NCBI RefSeq assembly: GCF_033283405.1
Contig: NZ_JAWMQR010000001.1
Span: 186,001 to 250,000 of the forward strand
Length of the DNA stretch: 64,000 nucleotides
Reading direction: 5' to 3'
Source of the DNA: Halioxenophilus sp033283405
Lineage (GTDB): Bacteria; Pseudomonadota; Gammaproteobacteria; Pseudomonadales; Cellvibrionaceae
The translations under genes and the position numbers were made by a program. The notes under the pieces are model-generated. The model saw nothing but the letters and a program-made list of their open reading frames with translations, made no database searches and had not been told where the DNA came from. Shown here in pieces: positions 25,223 through 33,914 of this stretch (positions are counted from its first letter, which is position 1; each line of letters opens with the position of its first letter).

Positions 25223-26233
25223 ATGAGTTCAGATAAAACGGACAACAAAAGTTTAAACCGTCGGGATTTCTTAACGAATTCCGGTAAGATTATTCTGGGT
25301 ACTGGTATTGCGGCCGCCGCCGTAACCCAAACTTACGCCATGGCAGATGCCGGCAAAGAGGGCCCTGCCGGTGCCGTTGATAACGGTAACTTAAAATACA
25401 GTGATCCCTACTGGAACCGTGATGCCATGGCCCGACTACAGGCCGATTTGGATTTCGGGAAACAAAAATTTGGTTGGTTTAGCGGGGTTGTTAACGGTGT
25501 GCGTGCCAACGAGAAGGTAAAACCATTGGTTGGTTTTGAAGGTTTCTCCTTCGCTCGTCTGATTGACGGTGGCGACGGCACCTACAAGAAAGTCCTGCGT
25601 GAAATTGGTTTCTACACCGACCTGAAAACCGGTGAAGTCCTGGAAGAGTGGGAAAACCCCTATACCAACGAAAAGGTTCGTGTAGTGCCCATCGCCAACG
25701 ACCCGTTCAACTATAAAATCAGTGCTACTCTTCCTGCTGGCCCTGAGTACGGCGGCCTGAACAAGGTAGAGAAAAAAGAGATTCCGTTCATTTTGCCTTG
25801 GCGTGAAACCGGTGACGGTAAAGTATTGATGCGCAGCTACATTCACCTGTTCTACCCATCTGCACTACAGCCTGAAAAATGGCCACGTGAGTCTGCCGGT
25901 AAAATGAACCGGGTGTCGGAGATGTTCTCTTACGTTATCGACAAAGATCGGCTTGCTAACCCAGAAGAGACCAACCTGCAGTACTCCGGAGCCTGGGGGC
26001 GAATTACACCCTGGTTGCCCTGGATGTTAATGGGCCAGGCTGAAGGTCACTGCTACTACGATTGTATGATGGGCGGCTACCATAATATGGACGTACTTTC
26101 GCCGAAGGTTCGCGCTTACGCCGAGAAGCACTATCCCAAGTACTTCGAAGCGCCGAAAGAGTGGACAGAGCCAAGTTTGTCGAGCCTGGAACTCTACGCG
26201 CGTGAGCAGAAGCCTGCTCCTGTGAAGAAGTAA
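25223..26233 (+). CDS. DUF1838-family exported protein
   Basis: A protein of about 336 residues with an N-terminal NRRDFLTNSGKIILGTGIAAAA, a Tat-type signal. The rest fits my memory of the DUF1838 family: the FEGFSFARLIDG stretch and the C-terminal WGRITPWLPWMLMGQ followed by RAYAEKHYPKYF. The function of the family is unknown; members occur beside exported oxidases in sphingomonads and marine gammaproteobacteria. ATG 25223 has AGAGG upstream and places the twin arginine at the usual distance. The Tat signal suggests a cofactor or folding before export, like the amine oxidase in the same region. Confidence 0.78.
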   Translation: MSSDKTDNKSLNRRDFLTNSGKIILGTGIAAAAVTQTYAMADAGKEGPAGAVDNGNLKYSDPYWNRDAMARLQADLDFGKQKFGWFSGVVNGVRANEKVKPLVGFEGFSFARLIDGGDGTYKKVLREIGFYTDLKTGEVLEEWENPYTNEKVRVVPIANDPFNYKISATLPAGPEYGGLNKVEKKEIPFILPWRETGDGKVLMRSYIHLFYPSALQPEKWPRESAGKMNRVSEMFSYVIDKDRLANPEETNLQYSGAWGRITPWLPWMLMGQAEGHCYYDCMMGGYHNMDVLSPKVRAYAEKHYPKYFEAPKEWTEPSLSSLELYAREQKPAPVKK

Positions 26234-26259
26234 TTCGACTGCTCGAGTAAACCAAACCA

Positions 26260-26290
26260 GAAGAGGCAGCCCTAGTGCTGCTTCTTTGGT
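26260..26290 (+). terminator. Possible terminator after DUF1838 gene
   Basis: AGAAGAGGCAGC (26259-26270) pairs with GCTGCTTCTTTGG (26277-26289) around a CCTAGT loop, with two G-U pairs, followed by TTCTTGG. It lies 26 bases after the stop. Confidence 0.5.
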
Positions 26291-26427
26291 TCTTGGCGAT
26301 TGCTAAATTTTGACCGCTATGACTGCTGTAGCAGAAGTAGCCGGGGGGGCAGCAATTTATAGTTTGTCTCTCCACAAATTTTCTATTAAATGGTAGACCA
26401 CGATATTCGGTCATAAGGATCTGATTC

Positions 26428-27450
26428 ATGCTACAAACAAAGCCTTTGTTGTCGCTCTTCTTGGGTTGTCTGATCGGACTGGTGGGCCCTATCTCTGCGA
26501 TGGCTGGCGAAGAGAAGGCCGATGCCTCAACCACCACGCGTACCGCAACACTGGCTGAAGTTCGCGAGAAATACGACGCTGATCCATCTCACTTTGCGGA
26601 TATTGGTGGTATCAATGTTCACTACCTGGACGAAGGGCAGGGGCCCGTATTACTGTTGGTACATGGCACCTTGGGTGATTTGCATGATTGGGATACCTGG
26701 GCCGAGATGCTTAAATCCGATTTCCGGGTAATCCGTTTGGATCTGCCTGGTTTCGGCCTCACCAGTGAGGTTCCCAACGGAAACTTTTCGGTAGAGCGCA
26801 GCCACACCATGATTGATGCCTTCATGGATCACCTGGGCATAGAAAAATTTGGCGTGGTCGGTATCTCTTATGGCGGCATGGTGATGTTCCGCTACGCGGC
26901 CACCCGTGTCGAGCGGATAACGGCCATGGTGTTAATTAACTCCGCCGGTATTCAAACCGGCAAAGGCCCGCGGCCGGAGAAAAAGAGCCCAGGTGAAGCG
27001 ACTAAGCCGGTTAAGAATATGTTTGTCGACCCGGTCGTTACCTTCGATGATGTTGCCTTCTTTTATAAGAATTACATCAACGATGAGTCCAAACGAACGC
27101 CAGAGTTTATTCAACGTAAACTCGATTTTCTGAATATTCAGGGCCGTGATGAGCTGGCCAAAACGACTTTGCGCTTTTATGAAAAGGGCGACCCGATCGC
27201 CACACTGGCGCACGTGCGCGCTCCCAGCTTGATTATGTGGGGCACTGCCAATAAAGCACTGGATACAGAAACCGCACAGAAGTTTATGGATGCGCTAACC
27301 AACGCCTGCACTAAAAAGCTGGTTACCTTCGATAAAGGCGGCCACTATATTAATGTCGAGCGTCCGGAAGCGACGGCGAAGGTGGCGAAAGAGTTTTTAA
27401 TGGGCTTGAAAGACAACTTTGCAGGTCGCTGTGCCAACAGCTGTCAATAG
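26428..27450 (+). CDS. Exported alpha/beta-hydrolase
   Basis: A 340-residue single-domain alpha/beta-hydrolase with a signal peptide (about 1-27). VHGTLGD (79-85) forms the oxyanion turn, GISYGG (145-150) carries the nucleophile S147, MWGTANKALD holds a likely acid region, and GGHYINVERPEA has the catalytic His, so the triad is complete, in contrast to the double hydrolase of the island. AAGGA lies before ATG 26428. It probably hydrolyses an ester or similar bond in the periplasm. The gene closes the amine-oxidase region; a convergent hairpin follows. Confidence 0.87.
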   Translation: MLQTKPLLSLFLGCLIGLVGPISAMAGEEKADASTTTRTATLAEVREKYDADPSHFADIGGINVHYLDEGQGPVLLLVHGTLGDLHDWDTWAEMLKSDFRVIRLDLPGFGLTSEVPNGNFSVERSHTMIDAFMDHLGIEKFGVVGISYGGMVMFRYAATRVERITAMVLINSAGIQTGKGPRPEKKSPGEATKPVKNMFVDPVVTFDDVAFFYKNYINDESKRTPEFIQRKLDFLNIQGRDELAKTTLRFYEKGDPIATLAHVRAPSLIMWGTANKALDTETAQKFMDALTNACTKKLVTFDKGGHYINVERPEATAKVAKEFLMGLKDNFAGRCANSCQ

Positions 27451-27464
27451 TGATTAGTGCTAAT

Positions 27465-27499
27465 CTGCCGCACAAATTAAACCCTTATATGTGTGGCAG
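27465..27499. terminator. Convergent hairpin between hydrolase and LacI genes
   Basis: CTGCCGCACA (27465-27474) and TGTGTGGCAG (27490-27499) pair at 9 of 10 positions. The hairpin lies between the stops of two convergent genes, so it can end transcription from both sides. Confidence 0.5.
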
Positions 27500-27544
27500 T
27501 GGCGCTATTGGTTAACGTTAATTCAAATCACTCTCTTCGGGTGT

Positions 27545-28606
27545 TCATTTTTGGGATACCTGCTGCGGGGCTTTGGTGGTCGAGCCCCGAATAACCAACT
27601 CACTCGCTTCAACAGTCGTTCCCTTCCCTTCGCGCTTGCCCGACAACTCGGCAATTAACAGCTTCGCCGCCAGAACCGACATGCTCTGTACCGGTTGCCG
27701 TACCGTGGTTAACGGCGGCCAAATCTGTTCAGCGATGGGGGAGTCGTCAAAGCCGGTAACGGAGAGCTGCTCTGGAATACGCAGTCCTCGTTCATTGGCA
27801 TAACGGATCACGCCGGCAGCCATCTCGTCATTGCTGGCAATAATCGCGGTCGGAGGCTCTGGCAGCGCCAGCAGTGTGGCCGCGGCCTCCATCCCCGATT
27901 GAAAGGTGTTGTAGCCCTGGACGCGCATGGCGCTCTGTGCCAAGGCCGGTGCTGCCTCACGTAAAGCGTCTTCGAAGCCCTGCTCCCGTTGCACCATGGC
28001 CAGGTGATCCGGGTGGCCGCGAACAAAACCAAACCGAGTATGGCCGAGTGCCAATAGATGTTGCGTAACCTTTTGTGCGGCAAAGCGGTTATCGGTCTCT
28101 ACGCTTAACCCGCTGCGCAACTCGCGCCCTGGAGTGAGACAGACATAGGGTTTGTTGTGCTGCTGAAAACAGTTGGTGACAGTTAATAGATCGGCAATGG
28201 GCGGTGTCATGATGGCACCATCGATATGGGATTGGCTGATGTGGCGGGTAATGGTCTCTTTCAGGTTTTCGCTTTCGTAGTTAACGGGGTGAATCAACAG
28301 CTCATAGCCTGCCTTTCTGCACTCCTCCAGTAAGCCCAGTTGCACGCGCATTATGTAGGCCGATTGCGCCAGAAAGGTGTCGTAGAGCAGCGAAATGAGG
28401 TAAGAGCGCCTACCTGCCAGGCTACGCGCTGAGCGGTTGGGCTGATAATTTAACTCGGCAATTGCCGCTTGCACAGCCGCCTTGGTGGAGACGCGTACAT
28501 TGGGTTCGCTGTTGACCACTCTGGAGACGGTTTTAATCGAGACGCCGGCCAGTTTGGCAACATCTTCAATGGTGGCGCTAGCCCTTTGGCTTGGCGGATT
28601 GCTCAT
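27545..28606 (-). CDS. LacI-family transcriptional repressor
   Basis: A 353-residue repressor. The N-terminal HTH (ATIEDVAKLAGVSIKTVSRVVN) and the hinge NYQPNRSARSLAG are typical, followed by a periplasmic-binding-protein-like sugar sensor domain. It is divergent from a GluP/FucP-type sugar transporter, and a perfect 16-base palindrome with the central CG typical of LacI operators lies between them. It most likely represses that transporter and itself until a sugar or sugar phosphate binds. The sugar cannot be told from the sequence. Confidence 0.93.
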   Translation of the reverse strand: MSNPPSQRASATIEDVAKLAGVSIKTVSRVVNSEPNVRVSTKAAVQAAIAELNYQPNRSARSLAGRRSYLISLLYDTFLAQSAYIMRVQLGLLEECRKAGYELLIHPVNYESENLKETITRHISQSHIDGAIMTPPIADLLTVTNCFQQHNKPYVCLTPGRELRSGLSVETDNRFAAQKVTQHLLALGHTRFGFVRGHPDHLAMVQREQGFEDALREAAPALAQSAMRVQGYNTFQSGMEAAATLLALPEPPTAIIASNDEMAAGVIRYANERGLRIPEQLSVTGFDDSPIAEQIWPPLTTVRQPVQSMSVLAAKLLIAELSGKREGKGTTVEASELVIRGSTTKAPQQVSQK

Positions 28607-28671
28607 GGCGGGGGCATTTTTCCTTGGCCTTTAACCGATAACTCCTCGTAAAGTGGGGATTAGAGCGAATG

Positions 28672-28687
28672 TTGACAGCGCTGTCAA
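28672..28687. promoter_or_regulatory. LacI-family operator
   Basis: TTGACAGCGCTGTCAA is a perfect 16-base palindrome with a central CG, the form used by many LacI-family repressors. It lies 65 bases from the LacI start and about 80-95 bases from the transporter start, so it can control both genes. It also overlaps a possible TTGACA -35 box. Confidence 0.8.
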
Positions 28688-28781
28688 TTGGGCTAAGATG
28701 GCCAATCGCTGTTGTAGTGTGGCCTCTGTCTGCCATCGCCACACTGCCAAATAATCATAAAAGCTAATGCAGGTTCGCTTC

Positions 28782-30080
28782 ATGATCGGTAGTTCTGATT
28801 CCTCGGCCGGGCTGGTAGCAGCCGAGGCTTCGACCAGTTTTCGCTTCCCCCTGGCCGCCCTCACCACGTTGTTTTTTATGTGGGGTTTTCTCACCGCCCT
28901 GAACGACATTCTCATTCCCCACCTGAAGAATGTGTTTGAGCTGAGTTACACCCAGGCCATGCTCATCCAGTTCTGCTTTTTTGGGGCCTATTTCGCGGTA
29001 TCCATACCCGCCGGAGGGCTGGTGGCGAAACTTGGCTACCAGCGGGGGTTGGTGCTGGGGCTGCTGGTGGCGGGTGTTGGCTGTTTCCTGTTTTATCCGG
29101 CGGCCAGCCTGCGCATGTACAGTCTGTTTCTGGGGGCGTTGTTTATTTTGGCCACTGGCATCACCTTACTGCAGGTTTCCGCCAACCCTTACGTCACTAT
29201 TTTGGGCCCGGCCGCCACGGCCTCCAGCCGCCTGAATATGACGCAGGCGTTCAACTCATTGGGCACCACGCTCGCCCCCTTCTTTGGTGCGTTTCTGATT
29301 CTGGCGGTCACCCCGGATCTGATCGATAGCAGCGCTGTGGCAGCCAGTGACGCAGTGGTTGCTGCTCGCTCCGAGGCGGACACGGTGAAACTACCTTACC
29401 TGTTGTTGGGTTCCACGCTGCTGGTCATGGCGGTAACCATGGCGCTACTGCGTTTACCCGTCATTGCTCAAAAGCTCCAAGCAGGGCAGCAAAACGCCCC
29501 TTCAGCAGGTTCGATTTTAGGTTACCGGCACCTGTTGCTGGGAGCCTTGGCCATATTTATCTACGTTGGCGCAGAGGTGGCGATTGGCAGTCTGTTAGTC
29601 AGTTTTATTGTCGAGCACGGCGTTGTCGGTATTAACGAACAACAGGCGGCGCACTATGTGGCCTACTATTGGGGTGGAGCGCTGGTCGGGCGATTTATCG
29701 GCGCCTGGCTGATGACCCGCATAGCGCCGGGTAAATTATTGGCTTTTAACAGCAGCCTGGCCTCGCTTCTGGTTCTGCTGGCGGTGGTGTCGGGAGGCAA
29801 ATTGGCGATGATTGCGCTGCTGAGTGTAGGCTTGTGTAATTCGATTATGTTTCCCACAATTTTCAGCCTGGCGATTAAAGATCTGGGGCCACAAACCAGT
29901 AAAGGAGCCGGCCTCGTCTGTGCGGCTATTGTCGGCGGCGCCTTGATTCCACTGCTGCAGGGAACGTTGGCCGATACTCTGGGATTGCAGCTCTCATTTC
30001 TGCTTCCGGCTTGCTGTTATCTCTATATCATCTATTACGGCCTAGCGGGCTCGCGGGTGATCTCGCCAACCCCGCCGTAG
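28782..30080 (+). CDS. Sugar:H+ symporter of the FucP/GluP MFS group
   Basis: A protein of about 432 residues with 12 membrane segments. FFMWGFLTALNDILIPHLKNVF is the conserved first segment of the fucose/glucose/galactose transporter group, and GFxxALND residues contact the sugar. VSANPYVTILGP and SRLNMTQAFNSLGTTLAP are further family stretches. I prefer ATG 28782 (GCAGG upstream); ATG 28767 is possible. It is controlled with the divergent LacI gene. Uptake of a hexose or deoxyhexose into the cytoplasm is likely. Confidence 0.9.
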   Translation: MIGSSDSSAGLVAAEASTSFRFPLAALTTLFFMWGFLTALNDILIPHLKNVFELSYTQAMLIQFCFFGAYFAVSIPAGGLVAKLGYQRGLVLGLLVAGVGCFLFYPAASLRMYSLFLGALFILATGITLLQVSANPYVTILGPAATASSRLNMTQAFNSLGTTLAPFFGAFLILAVTPDLIDSSAVAASDAVVAARSEADTVKLPYLLLGSTLLVMAVTMALLRLPVIAQKLQAGQQNAPSAGSILGYRHLLLGALAIFIYVGAEVAIGSLLVSFIVEHGVVGINEQQAAHYVAYYWGGALVGRFIGAWLMTRIAPGKLLAFNSSLASLLVLLAVVSGGKLAMIALLSVGLCNSIMFPTIFSLAIKDLGPQTSKGAGLVCAAIVGGALIPLLQGTLADTLGLQLSFLLPACCYLYIIYYGLAGSRVISPTPP

Positions 30081-30133
30081 CTGGGGCAGATACTTTCCCG
30101 CTATTACAAAAACGATAAACATTAGAAGCAACT

Positions 30134-32458
30134 TTGGTGAGACAAGTGCAAAAAAATAGAAAAATAGAGCAACTACTATTCACAACGAGCTTATTCAATC
30201 CCCGTTGGCTGTTAACAAAAAAAAGGTCAGCCAGCCCCTGTGTCAGCAGAGTTTCAGCTGCTGGATCAAACCAGGGTTTTTCGCTGGCTTGGGTAAAACG
30301 GCTGGCGCTGCTGTTCAGCACCCTTGGTTTGCTCGCCTGCAACCCGGGTACGCCCGACAATAGCCGCGATAAAAACGCCGGTACTGGCGATAGTAGCCAG
30401 GAAAAAAGTGAAGTGATTGGTGGCCAACTGCAGGCTGGAGGTGTGGCGATGAGTGACCCGCTTTTTCAAGAGGCCTATATCGATATTGATGAGCTGCGAT
30501 TGCAGCCTTCGCGCCATCGTTACATTCACGGCGGGTTTAAAAACAGTGACGCCCGCTTCAGTTTCTACTTTCCGCCTGCCGAGCAGTACCAAGGGCGCTT
30601 CTACCAATATGTTACGCCGGTGCCGGACAGCGAAAATCTGTCCCAAGGGCAGAGCGGCGAGAGCGATAAAATCGGCTTTGCCTTTGCCAGTGGCGCCTAT
30701 TTTGTGGAGACCAACAGTGGTGGCGCGGTTGATGTAACCGCTGGCCAGAGAGTCGACCCAACAATCGGCGCCTTTCGGGCTAATGCCGCGGCTGCCGAGT
30801 ACTCCCGTCACCTGGCCAAGCAAATTTATAGCAGCACACGCCCCTACGGCTATATTTTCGGCGGCAGTGGCGGGGCATTTCGCACCATAGCGGGCTTTGA
30901 AAATGCTGAAGGTGTGTGGGATGGCGCGGTACCGTTTGTAGTCGGTTCGCCTATGTCGCTGCCCAATGTGTTTACTGTACGTACCTACGTTATGCGCGTA
31001 TTGGGCGATAAGTTGCCCGCCGTGGCCGATGCCCTGGATGTGGGTTCCAATGTGGAACTGTCGAGCATTCTGAATGCCGAGGAGCTGGCCGCTTTCAACG
31101 AGGCGACCCGTCTCGGCTTTCCGCCGGCCGGTTGGCAGCTGCATGAGCATCTTGGTCTGCACGCCTTTGCGGTTATCTACCCCATAGTGGCGATGATCGA
31201 CCCCGGCTACTTCACCGATTTCTGGAGCAAACCCGGCTACGAGGGCTTTGATGGTTCTGACTCCCTGAGTCGGTCGATACTGCAGGCGGAATTTAGCGTG
31301 GCGCAGGTGATCCTGCCGGAAGACGCCAAAGCCATGGGCCTGGAGGTGGGAGCATTAGCGGGCCAGCCGAAAGGGCGCGCAGATGACGCCTGGCAAGCTT
31401 TGCAGGCGCAGAAGAATGCTCAGCTGCCGGTTGCGATACGCCTGGATCAGGAGCCTGCACAGAGTGTGTTAGGGGCGGATTTGATCGTGACCAGTGGCGC
31501 GGCCAAGGATCAACAATTAATTATCACCCGACCGCAGCAGGCACTGATTCTGCTCGATAGCCAACAGGCCCAGGCGCTGGCGGATATCGCCGTGGGTGAC
31601 AAATTAATGATTGATAATCACCGGTTTCTGGCGGTACAGACCTATCATCGTCATCAGGTGCCGGAGAACGATTTTGCGGTGTGGGATCAGTTTCGCTCTG
31701 CCGACGGCCAGCCGCTCTACCCGCAGCGGCCGATTTTAGGCCCTATGCTGGCTCGCGGTGCTACCGGTACGGCACAAACTGGAGTTTTCAAAGGCAAAAT
31801 GATTTTGCTGGAAAACCTGCACGACACCGAAGCCTTTCCCTGGCAGGGGGATTGGTATCGCCAGCAGGTGCAGAAAAACCTGGGGTCAGAAAACGATAAC
31901 CACTTTCGCATCTGGATGACCGACCACGCCAACCACGGCGACTTCACCGAACAGAAAGAGCCGACGCAAACGGTCAGTTACCTGGGGGTTCTGCAGCAGG
32001 CGCTGCGTGACTTGAGCCACTGGGTAGAGGCCGGTGAGGTACCACCGGCGAGCAGTCAGTACCAGGTAGATGATGGGCAAATTGTGGTGCCGGGCAGTGC
32101 CCAAGAGCGGCTTGGTATACAACCGGTGATTACTCTGACAGCCAATGGTGGCCAGAGAGCGGAAGTGGCACCGGGTGCAGCGATTAGCTTGGTGGCGGAC
32201 GTCGAACTGCCGCCCAATGCCGGTTCACTGGTGACGGCCGAGTGGGATCTGGATGGCAGCGGTGAATTTGCCACTGCGGTTGATCTGGAGGAAATGCCAA
32301 CGGACTCGGGCACAACACGGGTGACACTTACCACCCACTACCCAACCCCAGGGACCTACTTTCCGGTATTGCGCGTTGCCAGCGAGCGCGATGGCGATAG
32401 TGAAACACCCTTCGCGCGGGTACAGAATCTGGCGCGGGTTCGTGTGGTGGTGGAGTAG
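30134..32458 (+). CDS. Large exported lipoprotein, esterase-like with PKD-like tail
   Basis: A 774-residue reading frame. A lipobox LLAC with C69 follows a hydrophobic stretch (56-68), but about 50 residues precede it, so the true start is uncertain; the frame opens at TTG 30134 with GTG 30137 next, and no good ribosome site is seen. The middle contains a nucleophile elbow GGSGGA (243-248, S245) and a late DHANHGD that could give the acid and His, suggesting an alpha/beta-hydrolase-like enzyme. The last ~85 residues (YPTPGTYFPVLRV) resemble a PKD/immunoglobulin-like domain. It lies 53 bases after the sugar transporter and may release its substrate outside the cell membrane. Exact family not recognised. 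Confidence 0.75.
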   Translation: MVRQVQKNRKIEQLLFTTSLFNPRWLLTKKRSASPCVSRVSAAGSNQGFSLAWVKRLALLFSTLGLLACNPGTPDNSRDKNAGTGDSSQEKSEVIGGQLQAGGVAMSDPLFQEAYIDIDELRLQPSRHRYIHGGFKNSDARFSFYFPPAEQYQGRFYQYVTPVPDSENLSQGQSGESDKIGFAFASGAYFVETNSGGAVDVTAGQRVDPTIGAFRANAAAAEYSRHLAKQIYSSTRPYGYIFGGSGGAFRTIAGFENAEGVWDGAVPFVVGSPMSLPNVFTVRTYVMRVLGDKLPAVADALDVGSNVELSSILNAEELAAFNEATRLGFPPAGWQLHEHLGLHAFAVIYPIVAMIDPGYFTDFWSKPGYEGFDGSDSLSRSILQAEFSVAQVILPEDAKAMGLEVGALAGQPKGRADDAWQALQAQKNAQLPVAIRLDQEPAQSVLGADLIVTSGAAKDQQLIITRPQQALILLDSQQAQALADIAVGDKLMIDNHRFLAVQTYHRHQVPENDFAVWDQFRSADGQPLYPQRPILGPMLARGATGTAQTGVFKGKMILLENLHDTEAFPWQGDWYRQQVQKNLGSENDNHFRIWMTDHANHGDFTEQKEPTQTVSYLGVLQQALRDLSHWVEAGEVPPASSQYQVDDGQIVVPGSAQERLGIQPVITLTANGGQRAEVAPGAAISLVADVELPPNAGSLVTAEWDLDGSGEFATAVDLEEMPTDSGTTRVTLTTHYPTPGTYFPVLRVASERDGDSETPFARVQNLARVRVVVE

Positions 32459-32488
32459 CGGTCGCACCGCCTAATTAGTGGGGTTGTT

Positions 32489-32677
32489 TTATGGGTAGCT
32501 GCAGATCAGGCTGCCGTCGCCGCGAAACAGGTGGCCCCACTGGGCATGTTGCGTAGTGCAGTTATCCAGCAGCGCCTGGCGGGCGGTGGCTTCGTCGGCA
32601 AAACCGATCACCGTGGTCACTGTCCCCTTGGCGTAGATGACAATAACGTACTCAATGTATTCACTGCTTGTTGACAT
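32489..32677 (-). CDS. Small unknown protein
   Basis: A 62-residue protein without signal peptide. It has regular codon structure and an alternating beta strand (IEYVIVIYAKG) followed by a helix (DEATARQALLDNC), which looks like one small alpha/beta unit. No known family is recognised, and the ribosome site is weak. It lies between the esterase-like gene and the YedK gene, with its own 164-base upstream gap. Confidence 0.5.
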   Translation of the reverse strand: MSTSSEYIEYVIVIYAKGTVTTVIGFADEATARQALLDNCTTQHAQWGHLFRGDGSLICSYP

Positions 32678-32841
32678 GAGACTATCCGAAATTAAAAGAG
32701 GGTGGTGATTGCTTGGAACTGTGCCCGGTCTGTATGACAGTTAAGTGATTTGGGCTGGGGACAGTGTTGCCGTGCAGTGTACCGGCTGGCCGGGGATACT
32801 GTTAGTGGTTTTCTAGCGACTGGTTTATCAGGTACCGTTGA

Positions 32842-33501
32842 TCAGCCTATGGCCACGGCCTCGATATTGGCTGGCGAGTCGTTGGCCGGATTGTTAACAC
32901 GGTTGGAGACGGGGTAACCCCAAAATTGGCCGGCAGGGGCCGGGCGCAACCACTGGCTGGGGTTCTCGTCTAATAGCCAGCTTCTGGCATCTTCCGGAGT
33001 AATCATGACCGGCATGCGATCATGGATGGCGACCAGCTCATCGTTGGCCGCGATGGTGATGATCGCTGCGGTATCGTCCCCCCGCCAGTTATCCCAAATC
33101 CCCGCCATCAGAAAGGGCTCACCCGAGCGTTGTACGATATTAAACGGCTGCTTGCCGGCCGGGGTGGCCTGCCACTCATAGTAGCCACTGGCGATAAACA
33201 GGCAGCGGCGGTGTTTGAAGGCGTCGCGGAAAAAGGGTTTGCTGGCAATGGTTTCGGCGCGGGCGTTGATTGGCCGGCTTTTGGGTTTTTCCTCCTTCAT
33301 CCATTTGGGCACAAAGCCCCACAGGGTTTTATCCACCACCAGAGCATCACCACCGGCGGCCGCGCGAATAATCGCTACCCAGGTGCCCGGAGCAATGTTG
33401 TAGCGGCCCTGCCAGTCGGCGGCGTCGAGCAGGTCGCGGGCAATGGCCAGTGAGTCGAGCCAGGCTTTGGCGTCGGGCTCCAGATTGTATCGACCGCACA
33501 T
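32842..33501 (-). CDS. yedK: SOS-response-associated peptidase YedK/HMCES family
   Basis: A 219-residue SRAP-domain protein. It forms a covalent link from C2 to abasic sites in single-stranded DNA and so shields them. After removal of Met1 the catalytic C2 (MCGRYN) is exposed; N79 (PINARAET), E109 (GYYEW) and H160 (IHDRMP) complete the active site. Length is normal for the bacterial family. It stands alone, with no SOS box that I could find nearby. Confidence 0.93.
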   Translation of the reverse strand: MCGRYNLEPDAKAWLDSLAIARDLLDAADWQGRYNIAPGTWVAIIRAAAGGDALVVDKTLWGFVPKWMKEEKPKSRPINARAETIASKPFFRDAFKHRRCLFIASGYYEWQATPAGKQPFNIVQRSGEPFLMAGIWDNWRGDDTAAIITIAANDELVAIHDRMPVMITPEDARSWLLDENPSQWLRPAPAGQFWGYPVSNRVNNPANDSPANIEAVAIG

Positions 33502-33914
33502 AGTCCTCTCCTGTTCTGCTAATTACCCGGTGCGCCGTTAGTCTGGCGCTCTCACCATCACCCTCAATAGTGCCACCGGCCCGTAGGCAATAACACACTC
33601 GAACCGCTTGCCAATGCCTATTCGGCCATCGGCAGAGGCGGTTACTCCAGATTTGCCATGGCTGGTGTAGCCTGTTGTCCGCTTCTGGTTTGGTAACTCT
33701 TAATCCCTGGCTACAGGGAGGGCCGCACACCCTTAATATGCCGAAAGTTTGATCTTACTAACGTTGGTTTGACATTGGCGCTGCCCAATTCCGGTTGGAT
33801 TGGGTAAAGTGTCGGGAATCTTTCTATTGCGAACGCGTCTCACTTATTGTTTGCGCCGGTTGGATTCATTCGGTCAGTTGGAAAGAGTAGCTTGAAAGGG
33901 TAGTAGGAGAGGGT
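33502..33914. other. Intergenic region, no gene seen
   Basis: 413 bases between the divergent YedK and DUF1513 genes. Frames here are antisense or continue from YedK and lack starts. AGGAGAGGG at 33905-33913 is the ribosome site of the next gene. Confidence 0.5.

Noticed and set aside
33347..33730. 127-residue minus-strand frame
   Set aside because: It overlaps the YedK start in another frame and shows no conserved motif.
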